From Cladopsammia gracilis (lineage: Eukaryota; Cnidaria; Anthozoa; Scleractinia; Dendrophylliidae), in contig JAJGOT010000202.1 in NCBI GenBank assembly GCA_022457155.1, positions 1,292,001 through 1,356,000 of the forward strand: a DNA stretch of 64,000 nt. The letters are read 5' to 3'. Under the pieces are notes generated by a model. The model made no database searches. It was given only the letters and a program-made list of their open reading frames with translations, and was not told the origin of the DNA. Numbering within the stretch: the first letter of the stretch is position 1; every line of letters begins with the position of its first letter. Below are positions 23,284 through 34,750 of the stretch, piece after piece. Position numbers and translations under genes: made by a program.

Positions 23284-26174
23284 TATATGATATTTTATGG
23301 AGAAGGGAGAAATTTAAAGTAAAGAGGGACCTGAAAGCAAGTAGAAAGAGAAAAGTTAAGTTCCTTGAACAGAAGTATGGAAACATTGGTGTCAGACGAG
23401 TGCCTGATGAAATCGAGGGAATAAACATAGCAGACAAAGAAATACCGACACATTTTTCATCTGATCCACGATGCTATGGAGGTTCCACCGTAAGTGAAAA
23501 AGAACAAAAGATCTTAAGCCTGCCACCGAAGTTTGCGGTATATGAAAAGGTTGACGCAGTGGAATGTGAAGTGGAAGTTGAGAAAGGTCTTGCAAAGCTT
23601 AGGTGGACAAAAGCGAAGCAAATGACTGAAGATAATGAGGAGCAGAGTGAAAGTAATCATCACACAATAGAAGAGAAGAAATCCGTTTACAACCAAGAGA
23701 AGATGTCATTTGACTTTAGGAACATGAGAGCGACCGACCTTCCCTTCAATAAGAGGGTGTGTCTGCCTGGTCCGTTGGAAGAAGCAGCAGATCGAGATTG
23801 CAATCCAGAATTTAAAAGGAAGGTTAAACCAAATTACGAACGAGTATGTGGAAAAGAATGGACAAACTAAGTGGAGCAATCTGAATAAGGAAGAGAAAGA
23901 GGGTTTAAGATCATTGAAAGAAAAGTTAAAATCCAAGGAGGATGTTGTGTTCCAAACAGACAAGTCCGGGCGCTTCTCAGTAGACCAATTTGATAACTTC
24001 AAGTCCACTTGCGAAAAACACACAAATGGAGATGCTGATGTTACGGAAGAAGAGTACAACAAACTCCAACAAGTGGTCAATGCCCACGCTGTGTCATGGG
24101 TTCGTATGTTGAGTGCTGGTACTGAGAATAACGAACAAACGAGGGTAAAAAACAACATGATAGGTACAGACAGCCCGATCCCTCCCCTATATGGGTTGCG
24201 GAAAGACCACAAACCGTGTCAGGATGATATAGAGGGGCCACCCGTTAGACCTGTATGTGGTGCGGCAGGAAGCTACAGTAACAGACTATCACACATAATT
24301 AGTATGATACTGACAGAATTGTGGAAATCAAAGGAAGACAGTGCGGTATGTGTTAGCACGGAAGAGATGATAGCGGAGATGAAGAAGGTAAATAGCGTGC
24401 AGGTTGACAGCGATCTAGTTGTAGGATCTGCGGACGTGAAGGCACTCTATCCGAGTCTGGATATAGACTTTACGATTCAGAGAGTTTGTGATGTCTTCTT
24501 TGAGAGTGGTGTTCAGGTGGAGGGAGTTGACTACGAAGAGGTTGGGCCCTACCTGGCGATCAACATCGAACCGGAAGTACTTCAGAGATCAAACATAGCA
24601 GATGTGTGTCCCACAAGGAAATCTAAACGTGGGAGAAAAACAACAATAACAGCAAGTGGTACGGAAGAGAAGAGAGAAAAACGTTTCAAACCGTGGAATC
24701 CACCTAAAAAACAAGCAGATGAACGTGCCAGGAGGTTAATGCTGAGAGAAGCGCTACACGTGGCGTTGTCAGTGATTATGAAGAACCATGTGTACACGTT
24801 CAACAACGAGATCAAGAAGCAAACGAAAGGCGGACCAATCGGCCTGAAGTTGACAGGAGTTTTAGCACAAATATTTATGATCTGGTGGGACCGACAGTTT
24901 ACATCCAAGCTTAACGATGTTGGAATTATACAGAAGATGAACCTGAGGTATGTGGATGACATCAATGTTGTCGCAAAAGCAACTGCACCAGGACTAAGAT
25001 ACCTGGAGGGAGAAATTATCATGGACACTACCAAAGTCGAAGAGGACAAGAAGCGAGCTCCCGACGAGAGGACTATGGAACTGATAAGGCAGGTTGGAGA
25101 TGGTATCCATCCGTCGATAAAACTTGAGGTGGACTACCCATCGAAGCATCCAGACAAGAAGCTACCAATCTTAGACTTAAAGGTCTGGGTCGAGCAGAGA
25201 GAGAAGGAGGTTCAAGGATTAAACCAGGTGGCGTCCGTGATACTGTACGAGTTTTACGCAAAAGAGATAGCATCAAAAGCATTGATTGGCGCAAGATCCG
25301 CCATGTCTACGAGAGTTAAGACGACAGTGCTGTCTCAAGCGGTACTGCGTGTGTTGTTAAATTGCAGTCCACTTTTGCCCTGGGCGAATGTAGTACAAAA
25401 AGTAGAAGAGATGGTTCTTAGAATGCAGTATTCTGGATACGACAAGACGTTTAGACACGAGGTGGTTGACTCTGCCATCAAGGCTTACGGAGCTAGGCAG
25501 GAGGCCGAACAGAAAGGGGAAAGACCTATGCACCGACCGAAAGGGTGGAAAAGAAACGAGAGAGAAACGGAAAAGGCTAAGAAGAGAGAGGACAGGTACA
25601 AGAGAGGGGAGACGACGCAGTTATTTTTGTGCCTGCGACACCTGGGTCACGACTACAGAAGGATTACCAAAAAGAAATCAGAGACCAGGGTTTCCGGATA
25701 AAGGTGGTAGAGAAGACAGGCACGACGTTAAAAGATGTACTTCAGAAGTCGGATCCGTTCAAACAACAAAGCTGTCAAAGAAAAAACTGCTTGGTCTGCA
25801 AACAAGCTGGGAAAGGTCCCTGTAGTGCACACGGTGTAACATACGAAATTGAATGCCAGGGATGCAGAGATAAGTACATTGGGGAAACAGCCAGAAATGC
25901 TTATACGAGAGGAGTGGAACACGCAGAGGGTTTAGAGAATCAAAGCAAAAAATCAGCACTGTGGAGACATTGCGTGGAGAAGCATGACAAGGAACGACAA
26001 GAATTTAAGATGTCAGTGACTGGGTTGTACGGGAAGGATGCCATGTTAAGACAGATTGCAGAAAGTGTCAGGATAAACAGGGCGACGAGGGAATCCCTTA
26101 TCAACACTAAGAAAGAGTGGAACTTTGTTAAACTACCAAGAGTAGTGCTAGAAGAAGAAGGAGGCACTTCGTGA
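23284..26174 (+). pseudogene. Penelope-like element protein, 5'-truncated second copy
   Basis: Begins inside the N-terminal region (equivalent to about 22800 of the minus copy), so about 160 residues are missing. The RT domain is open from 23848 to 25620 with RYVDD at about 24948-24962. The shared frame change lies near 23848. A private one-base deletion in a G run near 25614 shifts the frame, so the endonuclease (25629-26174, YIGETARNAY) is out of frame. The private lesions of the two copies are at different places. Otherwise the copies are nearly identical, so the pair is young. Confidence 0.85.
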
Positions 26175-26262
26175 AACCTAACATGAAATACGTGAACGGT
26201 ATAAGACACTTGGTGCATCATACACCAAGGTGCAAATATATCTTGAATCCAAGATGGCGGAT

Positions 26263-26306
26263 ACTGCCTGATGAGGCTGAGTTTTATCAGCGAAATTAAT
26301 TGCGGT
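26263..26306 (+). ncRNA. Hammerhead ribozyme motif in Penelope pLTR (plus copy)
   Basis: Same 44-nt motif as at 19780: CTGATGAG at 26268-26275, stem II 26276-26280 with 26287-26291, GAAA at 26292-26295, predicted cleavage after T26301, stem I ACTGC with GCGGT at 26302-26306. The core is complete. Confidence 0.8.
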
Positions 26307-27194
26307 TTTTTACGAACACATACGTATATTTTTACGAACAGATATATTTTTAACATTGTGCGTTAGAAGAGTACAGGACGGAGTATGTCCAAAAACTACA
26401 GAAATCTTTCTAACTCTTTTATCGTTTCGACGAGAGAACTTTCCGAAACATAAAAACAAACAGCCGCCGAAATAGATCACTTTCAACTTTAAAAGAAAGT
26501 CTAAACCTTAATGACTGGATTTGGATATTATTTGGCTTTTGACTCGCCTTTTTTGTATCGATCCAACGATCCAAAAAATTTAAAATAGGCATTACCGATT
26601 ACTACAAACAGACATGGACGACAACAGTCAAACTAAACCACGATAGTTTTTTTTTCAAAGGGTCTACTTAAGTCTATAAAAACATTTCCTGGCCTATTAT
26701 TAATAGAGGAATAAGGTACGTATTGTTTTCTTTTCATGCCTTTACATTTAAGCGAGGAAATCCTTGTGTAACTTTGACTAATTAAATACGTGCAGCGTTC
26801 TTCCAAATTTCCCTTTGTGTATATCGTCCAAGCAGTCCAGTTTTTCATTTAAATCGCACACCGTCATCCCCATACAATTTACCTCTTCGGCTGGATCCTG
26901 AATTATGCTTTGCAATGGAGAAATAACACTGAATAATACTGGAATAGCCTGTACCTCCTTGCCTTTTACTTACTTTTACTTGTTTTCAAAGTAAAAGCAA
27001 GCCCCGCTTCGCTCAGCTCCGACAAAACTTCGTTCAAACACGTTTCAAAATCTTTCACATGTTCTCCGAGCTCCATTTTTTTGATGGCAAGTCACCCTCA
27101 AAATATTTTGCGTGAAAATTTGATAGCTACTTGTCAAACCTGTCACTCAAGGTGACCACACCGCACCAATCAGGAGCCCCGTTCGTGGACGAAC

Positions 27195-27346
27195 GGCGTT
27201 TTTCAAAATCGTGGGGTTTGCAGGCAAGCGTTCCCTCATCTCCCCACTCCCAACCCCGTCGTCCGATTTTTTGCGCTCACCCCAATTTTCGCGCGGCCAG
27301 AATGCGGAAAAATTCGTTCATACGGGAACGCTTGCTACGCAGGCTA
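27195..27346 (-). repeat. Right TIR, Mutator-like element
   Basis: Inverted counterpart of 19017-19168, ending CGCAGGCTA at 27346. Confidence 0.8.
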
Positions 27347-27367
27347 GAAGCATAACCGTGGAAACAG

Positions 27368-28215
27368 CTATAAATGGCGTGACGTGGAAAACGCCGCCGC
27401 TCTGTGGTTTACGGAAAATGGCATGATAGCGACCCCGACCAAATTTAAAGCTATTGTCTTAGGAAACCGCAGTGAAAACGTTAGCTTTCAATCAATCAAC
27501 AGCCCCCTCTTGTACCACGGTGGGGATATACGTTTGGGTGTACGTCCGAGGGTTAATAGATTAAAGAACATACTACCGATAAAGACAAAAGAACCTTTGA
27601 ATCATTCATTTATACTTCCATACATTGACTATTGTAGCCAAGTTTGGCATCATTGCAGTAAGAGAAATACCAAAAAACTAGAAAAAGTAAACGAGAGGGC
27701 TCTTCGCTATATTTATATAGACAATCGAACAACTGCTAGTAAGAGTGGGAGTAGAAGATATGATTCTAATACAAGATATGATTCTAACTACAGACACTGA
27801 AGTGCCTTAATGATAGAGCTCCATCCCTGAGTGTTAAGGATTTAATATCCCTCCGTCATTCTAATTATAATTTAAGGGGCGATTACTTACTGAATTTGTC
27901 CAAAGTAAATTCAACAAAAAGTGGCCTAAAGACTTGGCGTTAATTTGCTGCAAAAATGGAATTCTTTACCTAACAATATCAGAATCCTGACCGTTAGCAA
28001 ACAATTCATTAAACAAATTCACAAGTTTCACTTTGACAGCTCATAGTAGTTAGATAATTTTTAAATTTTAATTGAAATCATGAATTTATGATATTTTAAT
28101 ATTTTTATAGCTGTAATTTCTGTTTGCTCTTAGTTTTATCTTGTTGTGGAATACCTGCAAACTAGCTTTACAGCTTAGTGTACCTTCGACGTTAAATAAA
28201 GAATTGTTAGTATCG
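27368..28215 (+). pseudogene. LINE reverse-transcriptase relic, unit 3
   Basis: The same relic, beginning just right of the Mutator-like element. This copy keeps a longer open piece at 27384-27800 (starting GMIATPTKFKAIVLGN) because local changes removed stops. Protein function is lost. Confidence 0.7.
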
Positions 28216-28484
28216 TATTTTTTTATTGCATGACCTGTTTTTATAGCGAATTTGGTTTAAGTTTTTTTTAAAAGAGACAAGACGGAGTTAAACAATAGTT
28301 AATCAGTATAAAAACAATATAAAAATAAAAATGATGAGATCAGCTTCTGTATTGTTATATTGTCTTATCTTTATTACTTTCATTTACATTACTTTTCCCT
28401 GCCTCGAATAGCGTTTTTGCTAATTTGCAAGGCAACTGTATTTAAGTTTATATGTCTACTTTATATGTTTAAGTTTATATGTCT

Positions 28485-28670
28485 ACGGGGTTCGAACCCG
28501 TGGCCGGTATCGCGAGGTCACGGGTTCGAACCCCGTTGAAGTCCTGAATTTTTTTTTTTTCAGGCTTCTTTTCGCAATTGCTTAAATTGCGTTCACAACT
28601 GCGAGGACCATTCTTCATTTGATTTCATTTCCGCAGTTCATATATGATTTATTTCATATATATCATTTCA
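28485..28670 (+). mobile_element. tRNA-derived SINE
   Basis: CACGGGTTCGAACCCCGTTG is a tRNA T-arm with a perfect B box. A T-run follows, then a tail (CAATTGCTTAAATTGCGTTC... to repeats of ATTTCATATAT). An inverted copy of the T-arm lies just upstream (28487-28503), forming a hairpin. It lies between units 3 and 4. Confidence 0.6.
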
Positions 28671-28694
28671 CACTGTACTATATATGTATGTTAC

Positions 28695-29090
28695 ATTTCA
28701 CTTTATTACTTTTTTTCGTAATTACAACAATTTTAAAACGGCATATTCATGAGCAACTCGACGGTTTCGCTTGCCCATCTTGCTAGTTTCCAAATGCATA
28801 CAAATGTGGAAAAAAAACTGAGCTATTTCGGTGTTATATTATCGAACAGATGTCATATATTATCGAACAGATGTCAATAAAAGCTTTACATTTCACTTTA
28901 CATTTCACTTTACATTTCACATTTCACTTTATTACTTTTTTTCGTAATTACAACAATTTTAAAACAGCATATTCATGAGCAACTCGACGGTTTCGCTTGC
29001 CCATCTTGCTAGTTTCCAAATGCATACAAATGTGGAAAAAAACTGAGCTATTTCGGTGTTATATTATCGAACAGATGTCAATAAAAGCTT
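28695..29090. repeat. Local duplication at left end of unit 4
   Basis: About 175 bp of the unit start (ATTTCACTTTATTACTTTTT... to GATGTCAATAAAAGCTT) occurs twice, separated by short repeats of ACATTTCACTTT. Confidence 0.75.
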
Positions 29091-29281
29091 CGAGTCAATC
29101 TAAATAAAAATCACAGTATCATAAACTCATTTTAGCTCTAACCTTGAAAAAATTGCACATTGGCCTCTAATAGCCTATTTCAGTTCTTCGTCGTATAAAA
29201 ACAGACCAATGAAATTACGAAAAACATCTTCAGGGTTTTCAATAGCACAAAAAAATGTTTTTTGCCGCATAGCACTCACGT

Positions 29282-29482
29282 TGAATGATAAATTAAAATT
29301 CAGTTAAGATTCAGTGCCGAAAAAATCTGCGAGAAAGACAGTCAGACGTTTCGAGATAACCTCTTCATCAGTGTTTGTTGAGAACACAAACACTGATTAA
29401 GGGGTTATCTCCGAAACGTCTGACTGTCTTTCTCCCATTTTTTTTCGGCGCTCAATCTTAACAGAATTTCAATTTATCTTCA
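29282..29482. repeat. 200-bp foldback insert, unit 4
   Basis: Complete palindrome, with small differences in the left inner arm relative to the other copies. Confidence 0.8.
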
Positions 29483-30493
29483 TGGTTTTGGTCGGATAAC
29501 CTGATGAAGAAAAACAAAAGAAAATAATTTAAATTCGCTAACTCCAGCTATAATTAGCTTTATAAAAACTGACCATATCTGTAAGAACTATAATTGCTCT
29601 CTTTCAAACGTTGAAAATATGAAGATATCAAAAGTTTTGAACATGTGTTAGACAATCGGTAGCAAAACTAATTAAAAACCACTGTAGAGTACCAAGAGAA
29701 AATAATCGATCTAGATCATTTTCTCTCGAGAATAGTACTAAAAACTAAACGGCTGTTAATTTAGATTTTCTTTCAGAAAGCAAAATTCAGTTTCAATGCA
29801 ATCCATTTTGTTTGATCCACTGTAAAAACAACTTGAACCACCTTCGCCAGATCACATCTATTTAGTAATATAATGAAACTTCAAAGTTAGATATGGTATT
29901 TACTTAAGAATTGGCTGCTTTTGTTTTATCTCCAAGACAGTTCGTGTGGGGTGTTCCGGCTTTTAAATAAAAGGTATTCAAACAAGCTGTTTTGTTTATT
30001 CATCTGCTAAAACCATTCATTCATTTCAATGCAATCTATTTTGTTTGATCCACTGTAAAAATAACTTGAACCGCCTTTGCCAGATTAAATACATCGATTT
30101 AGTAATATAATGAAACTTCAAACTCAAAGTTAGATATAGTATTTATTTAACAATTGTCCGCTTTTGTTTTATCTCCAAGACAGTTCGTGTAGGGTGTTCC
30201 GGCTTTTAAATAAAAGGTATTTAATACAAGCTATTTTGCTTATTCATCTGCTAAAACCATCTTCTTCCTACATTAAAATACCAGAATACCTCAAAGCGCC
30301 AATAAGGACTAAAACTGAGTTGCTAATTGCGATACCGGCAACAGGAGTGCACGTTTTAAAGTCCTTTAAAGCTTTCTGGTGTGTCGCGAAACGGTTCATA
30401 TCTCACGGATGACACAATTAACAAGTAGCGAACTTCAGGGTATTTCATCAAGTCAGAACTCTCACACCTGCACCCAATCTGCGGAACATCAAC

Positions 30494-31420
30494 ATGAACA
30501 ACTCCACTTACGAGGTATTCGCTCATCATGATAACGAAATGCGAGTTCCATATGCACTGAAGGCAGCGCTGTACATGGTCATTTCAGTTGCTGCCTTTTT
30601 ATCTGTTATCGGCAATAGTTTAGAGATCATAACGTTTCTACGAACACAAAGCCTCCGGACCAGCACTAACCACTACATCACTAGCATGGCAGTCTCGGAT
30701 CTGCTTTTTATTACCAGTAACTGGATTCAATACTCAATAAGCAGATTTTCAGTTTTTGAAGATGCCTTGACTCCATTCGTATGCAAACTTTGTTCATTCT
30801 CAGCGCCCGTTTCGTATTCAGTATCAATTGCAAGTCTTGTACTCGTTTCCGTGGACAGATTTGTTGCTATTGTGTTTCCTATGAAACTATCCATGATAAC
30901 GGCAAGGATAAGGGCAAGTTTCATTTTACTAACGTGGATTGTACCGATGGGACTCTTTTGTCCAAATTTGTATCTTGCAAGACCGGCAAAAGAAGCTGAA
31001 AAACCATGGCTTTGTTCTACAAGCCTGACAAAGGTACCACTAAATACCGCTTACACAAAGATCGGGTCCGTGTGTTTTTACTTAGTCCCTCTTTTTACCA
31101 TCGCTATACTCAACTCTTTGATCATAAACTCCCTACGGAAGACAAATCCTATGATCCAAGGAAACATCCAGAGTAACATAACAAGACATAAGCGGAATAA
31201 GCGAACAATGAAGATGTTAATTTTGATCGTTGTTTCCTTTTTCTTGTGTTGGACTCCTCACAACATCAGTGTATTTTTAAACGATTTTAAAGTGTATGTT
31301 CTCGAAATTCTTCACATTGTATGTAGCTTCATCTTTCCATTTTTTAATACCCTTGTCAATCCTGTTATAATTTTTACGTTTAGCTCAAACTACCGACATG
31401 CACTGAAGAATTGTTGTTAA
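30494..31420 (+). CDS. Class-A GPCR, copy 4, C-terminus cut by insertion
   Basis: 308 aa, the sister of copy 1. It shares KLSMITAR, NLYLARP with a cysteine before it (MGLFCP), and the TAA made by the hairpin-headed element after NCC. Private changes are RASFILL in TM4, TSLTKVP in the second extracellular loop and SVCFYL in TM5. Class-A landmarks are intact. The start is the ATG at 30494. Loss of the cysteine-containing tail in both copies could change membrane anchoring or desensitisation if they are expressed; this is inference. Confidence 0.85.
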   Translation: MNNSTYEVFAHHDNEMRVPYALKAALYMVISVAAFLSVIGNSLEIITFLRTQSLRTSTNHYITSMAVSDLLFITSNWIQYSISRFSVFEDALTPFVCKLCSFSAPVSYSVSIASLVLVSVDRFVAIVFPMKLSMITARIRASFILLTWIVPMGLFCPNLYLARPAKEAEKPWLCSTSLTKVPLNTAYTKIGSVCFYLVPLFTIAILNSLIINSLRKTNPMIQGNIQSNITRHKRNKRTMKMLILIVVSFFLCWTPHNISVFLNDFKVYVLEILHIVCSFIFPFFNTLVNPVIIFTFSSNYRHALKNCC

Positions 31421-33240
31421 CTGGCTCGTCGCTCTGCGACGAGTCAGTTCTTAAAATACCCTTTTTTTTAACTGGCTCGTCGCTCTGCGACGAGTCAGTT
31501 CTTAAAATACCCTCTTTTTTTTTTGGCCTGTCGGGTCACCTGCCCCGGGAATCGCTTTTGCTGCGGCCAACACCGTACCTAGTTTACTTCCGGTTTTCAG
31601 AAATGGCGTAATCAGTGATGTCGGCAACTATAATTCAAATATTTACCGTTCTAATTTCGACGGAATTGTTAAAAATTAAATCTCTGTGATTTTCGGATGC
31701 GATCTATTTCTGGTAAAAGGAAAGCGAGTTGAATTTTTCTAACCAAATCAATTGTCAAACAGTCGAGTTTAGATCGAATAAATCGTTGAATAAACACGTC
31801 TCGACAGGTCACAGAACTGCTGAGTAAACAATTCTCAAGCATTACTCTGTGGAGTCACGTTCAAATTCCACACATCTCGTATTTATGTCACGCTATTTGA
31901 TCGATCATGTTGATATTGTTAATTTATTCGAAACCCCATCACCGATTCTCCAAAATACCTGTGTTTAAACAATCCTGATCCCTTGTAGTAGGTGGTTTCA
32001 AGGATTTTAAAGCGATAAAAACTATACAAAGTTCTAAACTTATGTTTTTGCTAACAGTACAGAGCCGTTCGGAGAAAAATTTTATATTTGTCGGCGGAGA
32101 GTGGGGGCGGGGGGCGGTGTTGGGCAATTTTCTTGATGTTGTACAAGAATTTTTTTTCGGGATTTTTCCATACCCTTTTTCCTTTGGCTTGCTGTGCATT
32201 ACTTTTTTTCTTTACTTTTGCTGTGCAGGAAATTTTTTTGGTAATTGCCCAACTCCCCCCGCCCTTAACAATAAAATAGTCCGTCCCTAAGGAGTGCTTG
32301 AAGCGGGCTGTGGAATGAAAATGAATATGTGGACTGGACTGTGCATATTAATAGATTCTAGATTGTATATTGTGGAATGCTAATATAAAACTGTAAAATG
32401 ATAACCAGGTAGAAACTGAGACCAAACGAGCCCATCGGGCTCCTTGTTAACTGGCTCGTCGCTTCGACGAGTCAGTTCTTAAAATACCCCCTTTTTTTCC
32501 CCCCTGTCGGGTCACCTGCCCCGGGAATCGATTTTGCTGCGGCCAACACCGTACCTAGTTTACTTCCGGTTTTCAGAAATCAGTGTTGTCATCGAAACGA
32601 CAATTTACAATTGAAATATTTATCGTTCTAATTTCGGCGGAATTGTTAAACATTAAATCGCTGTGATTTCAGGATGTGTTCTATTTCTGGTAAAAGGAAA
32701 GCGGGTTGAACTTTTCTAACCAAATCAATTGTCAAACAGTTGAGTTTAGATCGAATAAATCATTGAACAAACACGTCCCGGCAAGTCACTGCTGAATAAA
32801 CAATTCTCAAGCATTACGTCATGGAGCCACGTTCAAATTCCACACATCTCGTATTTCTGTCACGCTATGGTCGGCTGTTGATGATTATTTGATCTATCAT
32901 GTTGATATTGTTTATTTATTTAAAATCCTATCACCGATTCTCCAGAATGCCTGTGTTTAAACAATCCCGATTCCTTGTAGTAGGTGGTTTCAAGGATTTT
33001 AAAGCGTAAAAAAAAAAAAAACAATACAAAGTTCAGAGAAAAAGATATAGACCTGAAATTGTAGCCTCCTTGAAGCAGAGTGTGGAATGTAAAGCGGACT
33101 GTGGAATATAAATGTGGACTGGACTGTGCATATTAATAGACTCTAGATTGTATATTGTGGATTGCTAATGTAAAACTCTAAAATGAAAACCGGGTGGAAA
33201 ATGAGACCAAACGAACCAGTTTCGAAGCCGAACGGGCTCC
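31419..33240. mobile_element. Tandem hairpin-headed element inserted in GPCR copy 4
   Basis: Same two-unit structure and same insertion point as at 3437. Units are 31419-32448 and 32449-33240, and the right junction TTGTTTTTGTAAAGTGC is cleaner than in copy 1. It was inherited through block duplication. Confidence 0.7.
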
Positions 33241-33310
33241 TTGTTTTTGTAAAGTGCAATCCATGTGTTAGAACTGAACAAGCGGTGCGCGAAGAAAATC
33301 TTGAACTTCC

Positions 33311-33311
<1 letters not shown>

Positions 33312-33347
<36 letters not shown>

Positions 33348-33540
33348 CTTTATTAAATAACGAATATTAACGATTTAAATAATACCTACCCACAAATAGT
33401 TGAAAAACTAGTCGAGGCGGGTAGGTATATTTAAGTTAGGCTTATTACGAGGGTTTAGGTTACAGCAGTTTAGATTACATTACTAGTAGATTAAAATAAT
33501 AAATTAAAAACAGTAAAGGAAGTACAAAGAGATTACACTA
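33312..33540 (-). mobile_element. LINE 3' fragment remnant, unit 4
   Basis: Keeps the (TTG)n tail and 3' UTR of the fragment in units 1 and 3. The coding end and right-hand CTTCCA were removed by the deletion that joins 33540 to 33541. Confidence 0.7.
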
Positions 33541-34480
33541 TGTAAACATTCATATTGCTGGTATTTGTCGAAAACTGGCGGCCAAATAAACGCTAGCTAT
33601 TAATAGATTAAAGAACATACTACCGATAAAGACAAAAGAATTTTTGAATTATTCATTTATACTTCCATACTTTGACTATTGTACCCAAGTTTGGCATCAT
33701 TGCAGTAAGAGAAAGACCAAAAAACTAGAAAAAGTAAACGAGAGGGCTCTTCGCTATATTTATATAGACAGTCGAACAACTTATGAAGAACTGCTAGTAA
33801 GAATAGGAGTAGTTAACTTTTTAGTTAGAAAGTCGTAGAATACAAGATATGATTCTAACTATAGACACTGAAGTGCCTTAATGATAGAGCTCCATCCCTG
33901 AGTGTTAAGGATTTAAGGCTGGTTTCCACTAGCGCATAAGCATAAGCACAAGCCAACACACGCAGACTCAGTAACATGTTGATCATTAGTGCCTATTGTT
34001 CTGTTTTGTTCAAACAATTGGAACTAATGAATAACACGTTACTGAGTCTGCGTATGTTGGCTTGTGCTTATGCTTATGCGCTAGTGGAAACCAGCCTTAA
34101 ATATCCCTCCGTCATTCTAATTATAATTTAAGGGGTGATTACTTACTGAATTTGCCCAAAGTAAATTCAACCAAAAATGGCCTAAAGACTTGGCGTTAAT
34201 TTGCTGCCAAAAAAAAAAAAAAAAAAATGGAATTCCTTGCCTAACAATATGAGAATCCTGACCGGCAGCAAACAATTCATTAAGCAAATTCGCAAGTTTC
34301 ACTTTGACAGCTCATAGTAGTTAGATAATTTTTAAGTTTTAATTGTAATTATGAATTTATGATATTTTAATATTTTTATAGCTGTAACTTCTGTTTTGCT
34401 CTTAGTTTTATCTTGTTGTGGAATACCTGCAAACTAGCTTAACAGCTATGTGTACCTTCCACGTTAAATAAATAATTGTT
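33541..34480 (+). pseudogene. LINE reverse-transcriptase relic, unit 4
   Basis: Truncated on the left by the unit 4 deletion and split by a TTAA-flanked MITE at 33917. The RT C-terminal piece is readable at 33644-33835. Confidence 0.7.
33917..34096. mobile_element. 180-bp TTAA-flanked MITE (piggyBac-type target)
   Basis: TIRs of about 60 bp (GGCTGGTTTCCACTAGCGCA... and inverse), flanked by TTAA at 33913-33916 and 34097-34100. Sister units show the site empty. TTAA duplication is the piggyBac signature. Confidence 0.8.
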
Positions 34481-34750
34481 AGTATCGTAATTTCTTTTTG
34501 TATGATCTGTTTTTATAGTGAATTTTGTTTAAGTTTTTTAAGAGAGACAAGACGGAGGTAAACAATAGTTAATCAGTATAAAAACAATATAAAAATAAAA
34601 ATTAAATGAAAAAAAAAATGGAACCTGTTTTAACTGCTGTCATTGTGGTTCAAACGTTTTATAAGGGTGTGGAGGGGTTATAACTGATAGCTACGAATTG
34701 GCCATAGTAACAACAATTGAAAGGAAGAGAATGTTCCTGTGTTTTTAATC

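Larger units (their letters stand above)
19681..26449. mobile_element. Head-to-head pair of Penelope-like elements
   Basis: A nearly full-length copy on the minus strand (to about 23283) faces a 5'-truncated copy on the plus strand (from about 23284). The pair as a whole is flanked by the 12-bp direct repeat ATAAAAACAAAC (19669-19680 and 26450-26461), so it entered as one unit. Terminal-repeat (pLTR) sequence occurs at both outer ends and in the middle. Inverted partial copies sharing a pLTR are a known habit of Penelope-like elements. Confidence 0.85.
19017..27346. mobile_element. 8.3-kb Mutator-like element carrying nested Penelope pair
   Basis: The ends are TAGCCTGCGTAGCAAGCG and its exact inverse, and the 9-bp sequence GAAGCATAA flanks both sides (19008-19016 and 27347-27355). 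Unit 5 shows the empty site with one copy (TTGGAAGCATAACCGTGG). A 9-bp duplication with long TIRs fits the Mutator (MULE) superfamily. Without the Penelope insertion (19681-26449 plus one 12-bp duplicate) the element would be about 1.55 kb. No transposase was found, so it is non-autonomous. A 178-bp element at 37509 has the same TAGCCTG end and a 9-bp duplication. Confidence 0.8.
15238..28340 (+). repeat. Tandem unit 3 (GPCR copy 3)
   Basis: Third unit, directly abutting unit 2. It has the complete left end of the unit (starting near AAATGGTCAACGAACATGCG at 15238). Its length comes from the 8.3-kb Mutator-like insertion at 19017. Apart from that and a LINE 3' fragment it is collinear with unit 5. 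Confidence 0.8.
28680..34750 (+). repeat. Tandem unit 4 (GPCR copy 4)
   Basis: Closest to unit 1: it shares the hairpin-headed insertion at the same codon. Its LINE 3' fragment is joined directly to the RT relic at 33540/33541, a deletion of what lies between them in unit 1. Homology ends near 34750. Confidence 0.8.
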
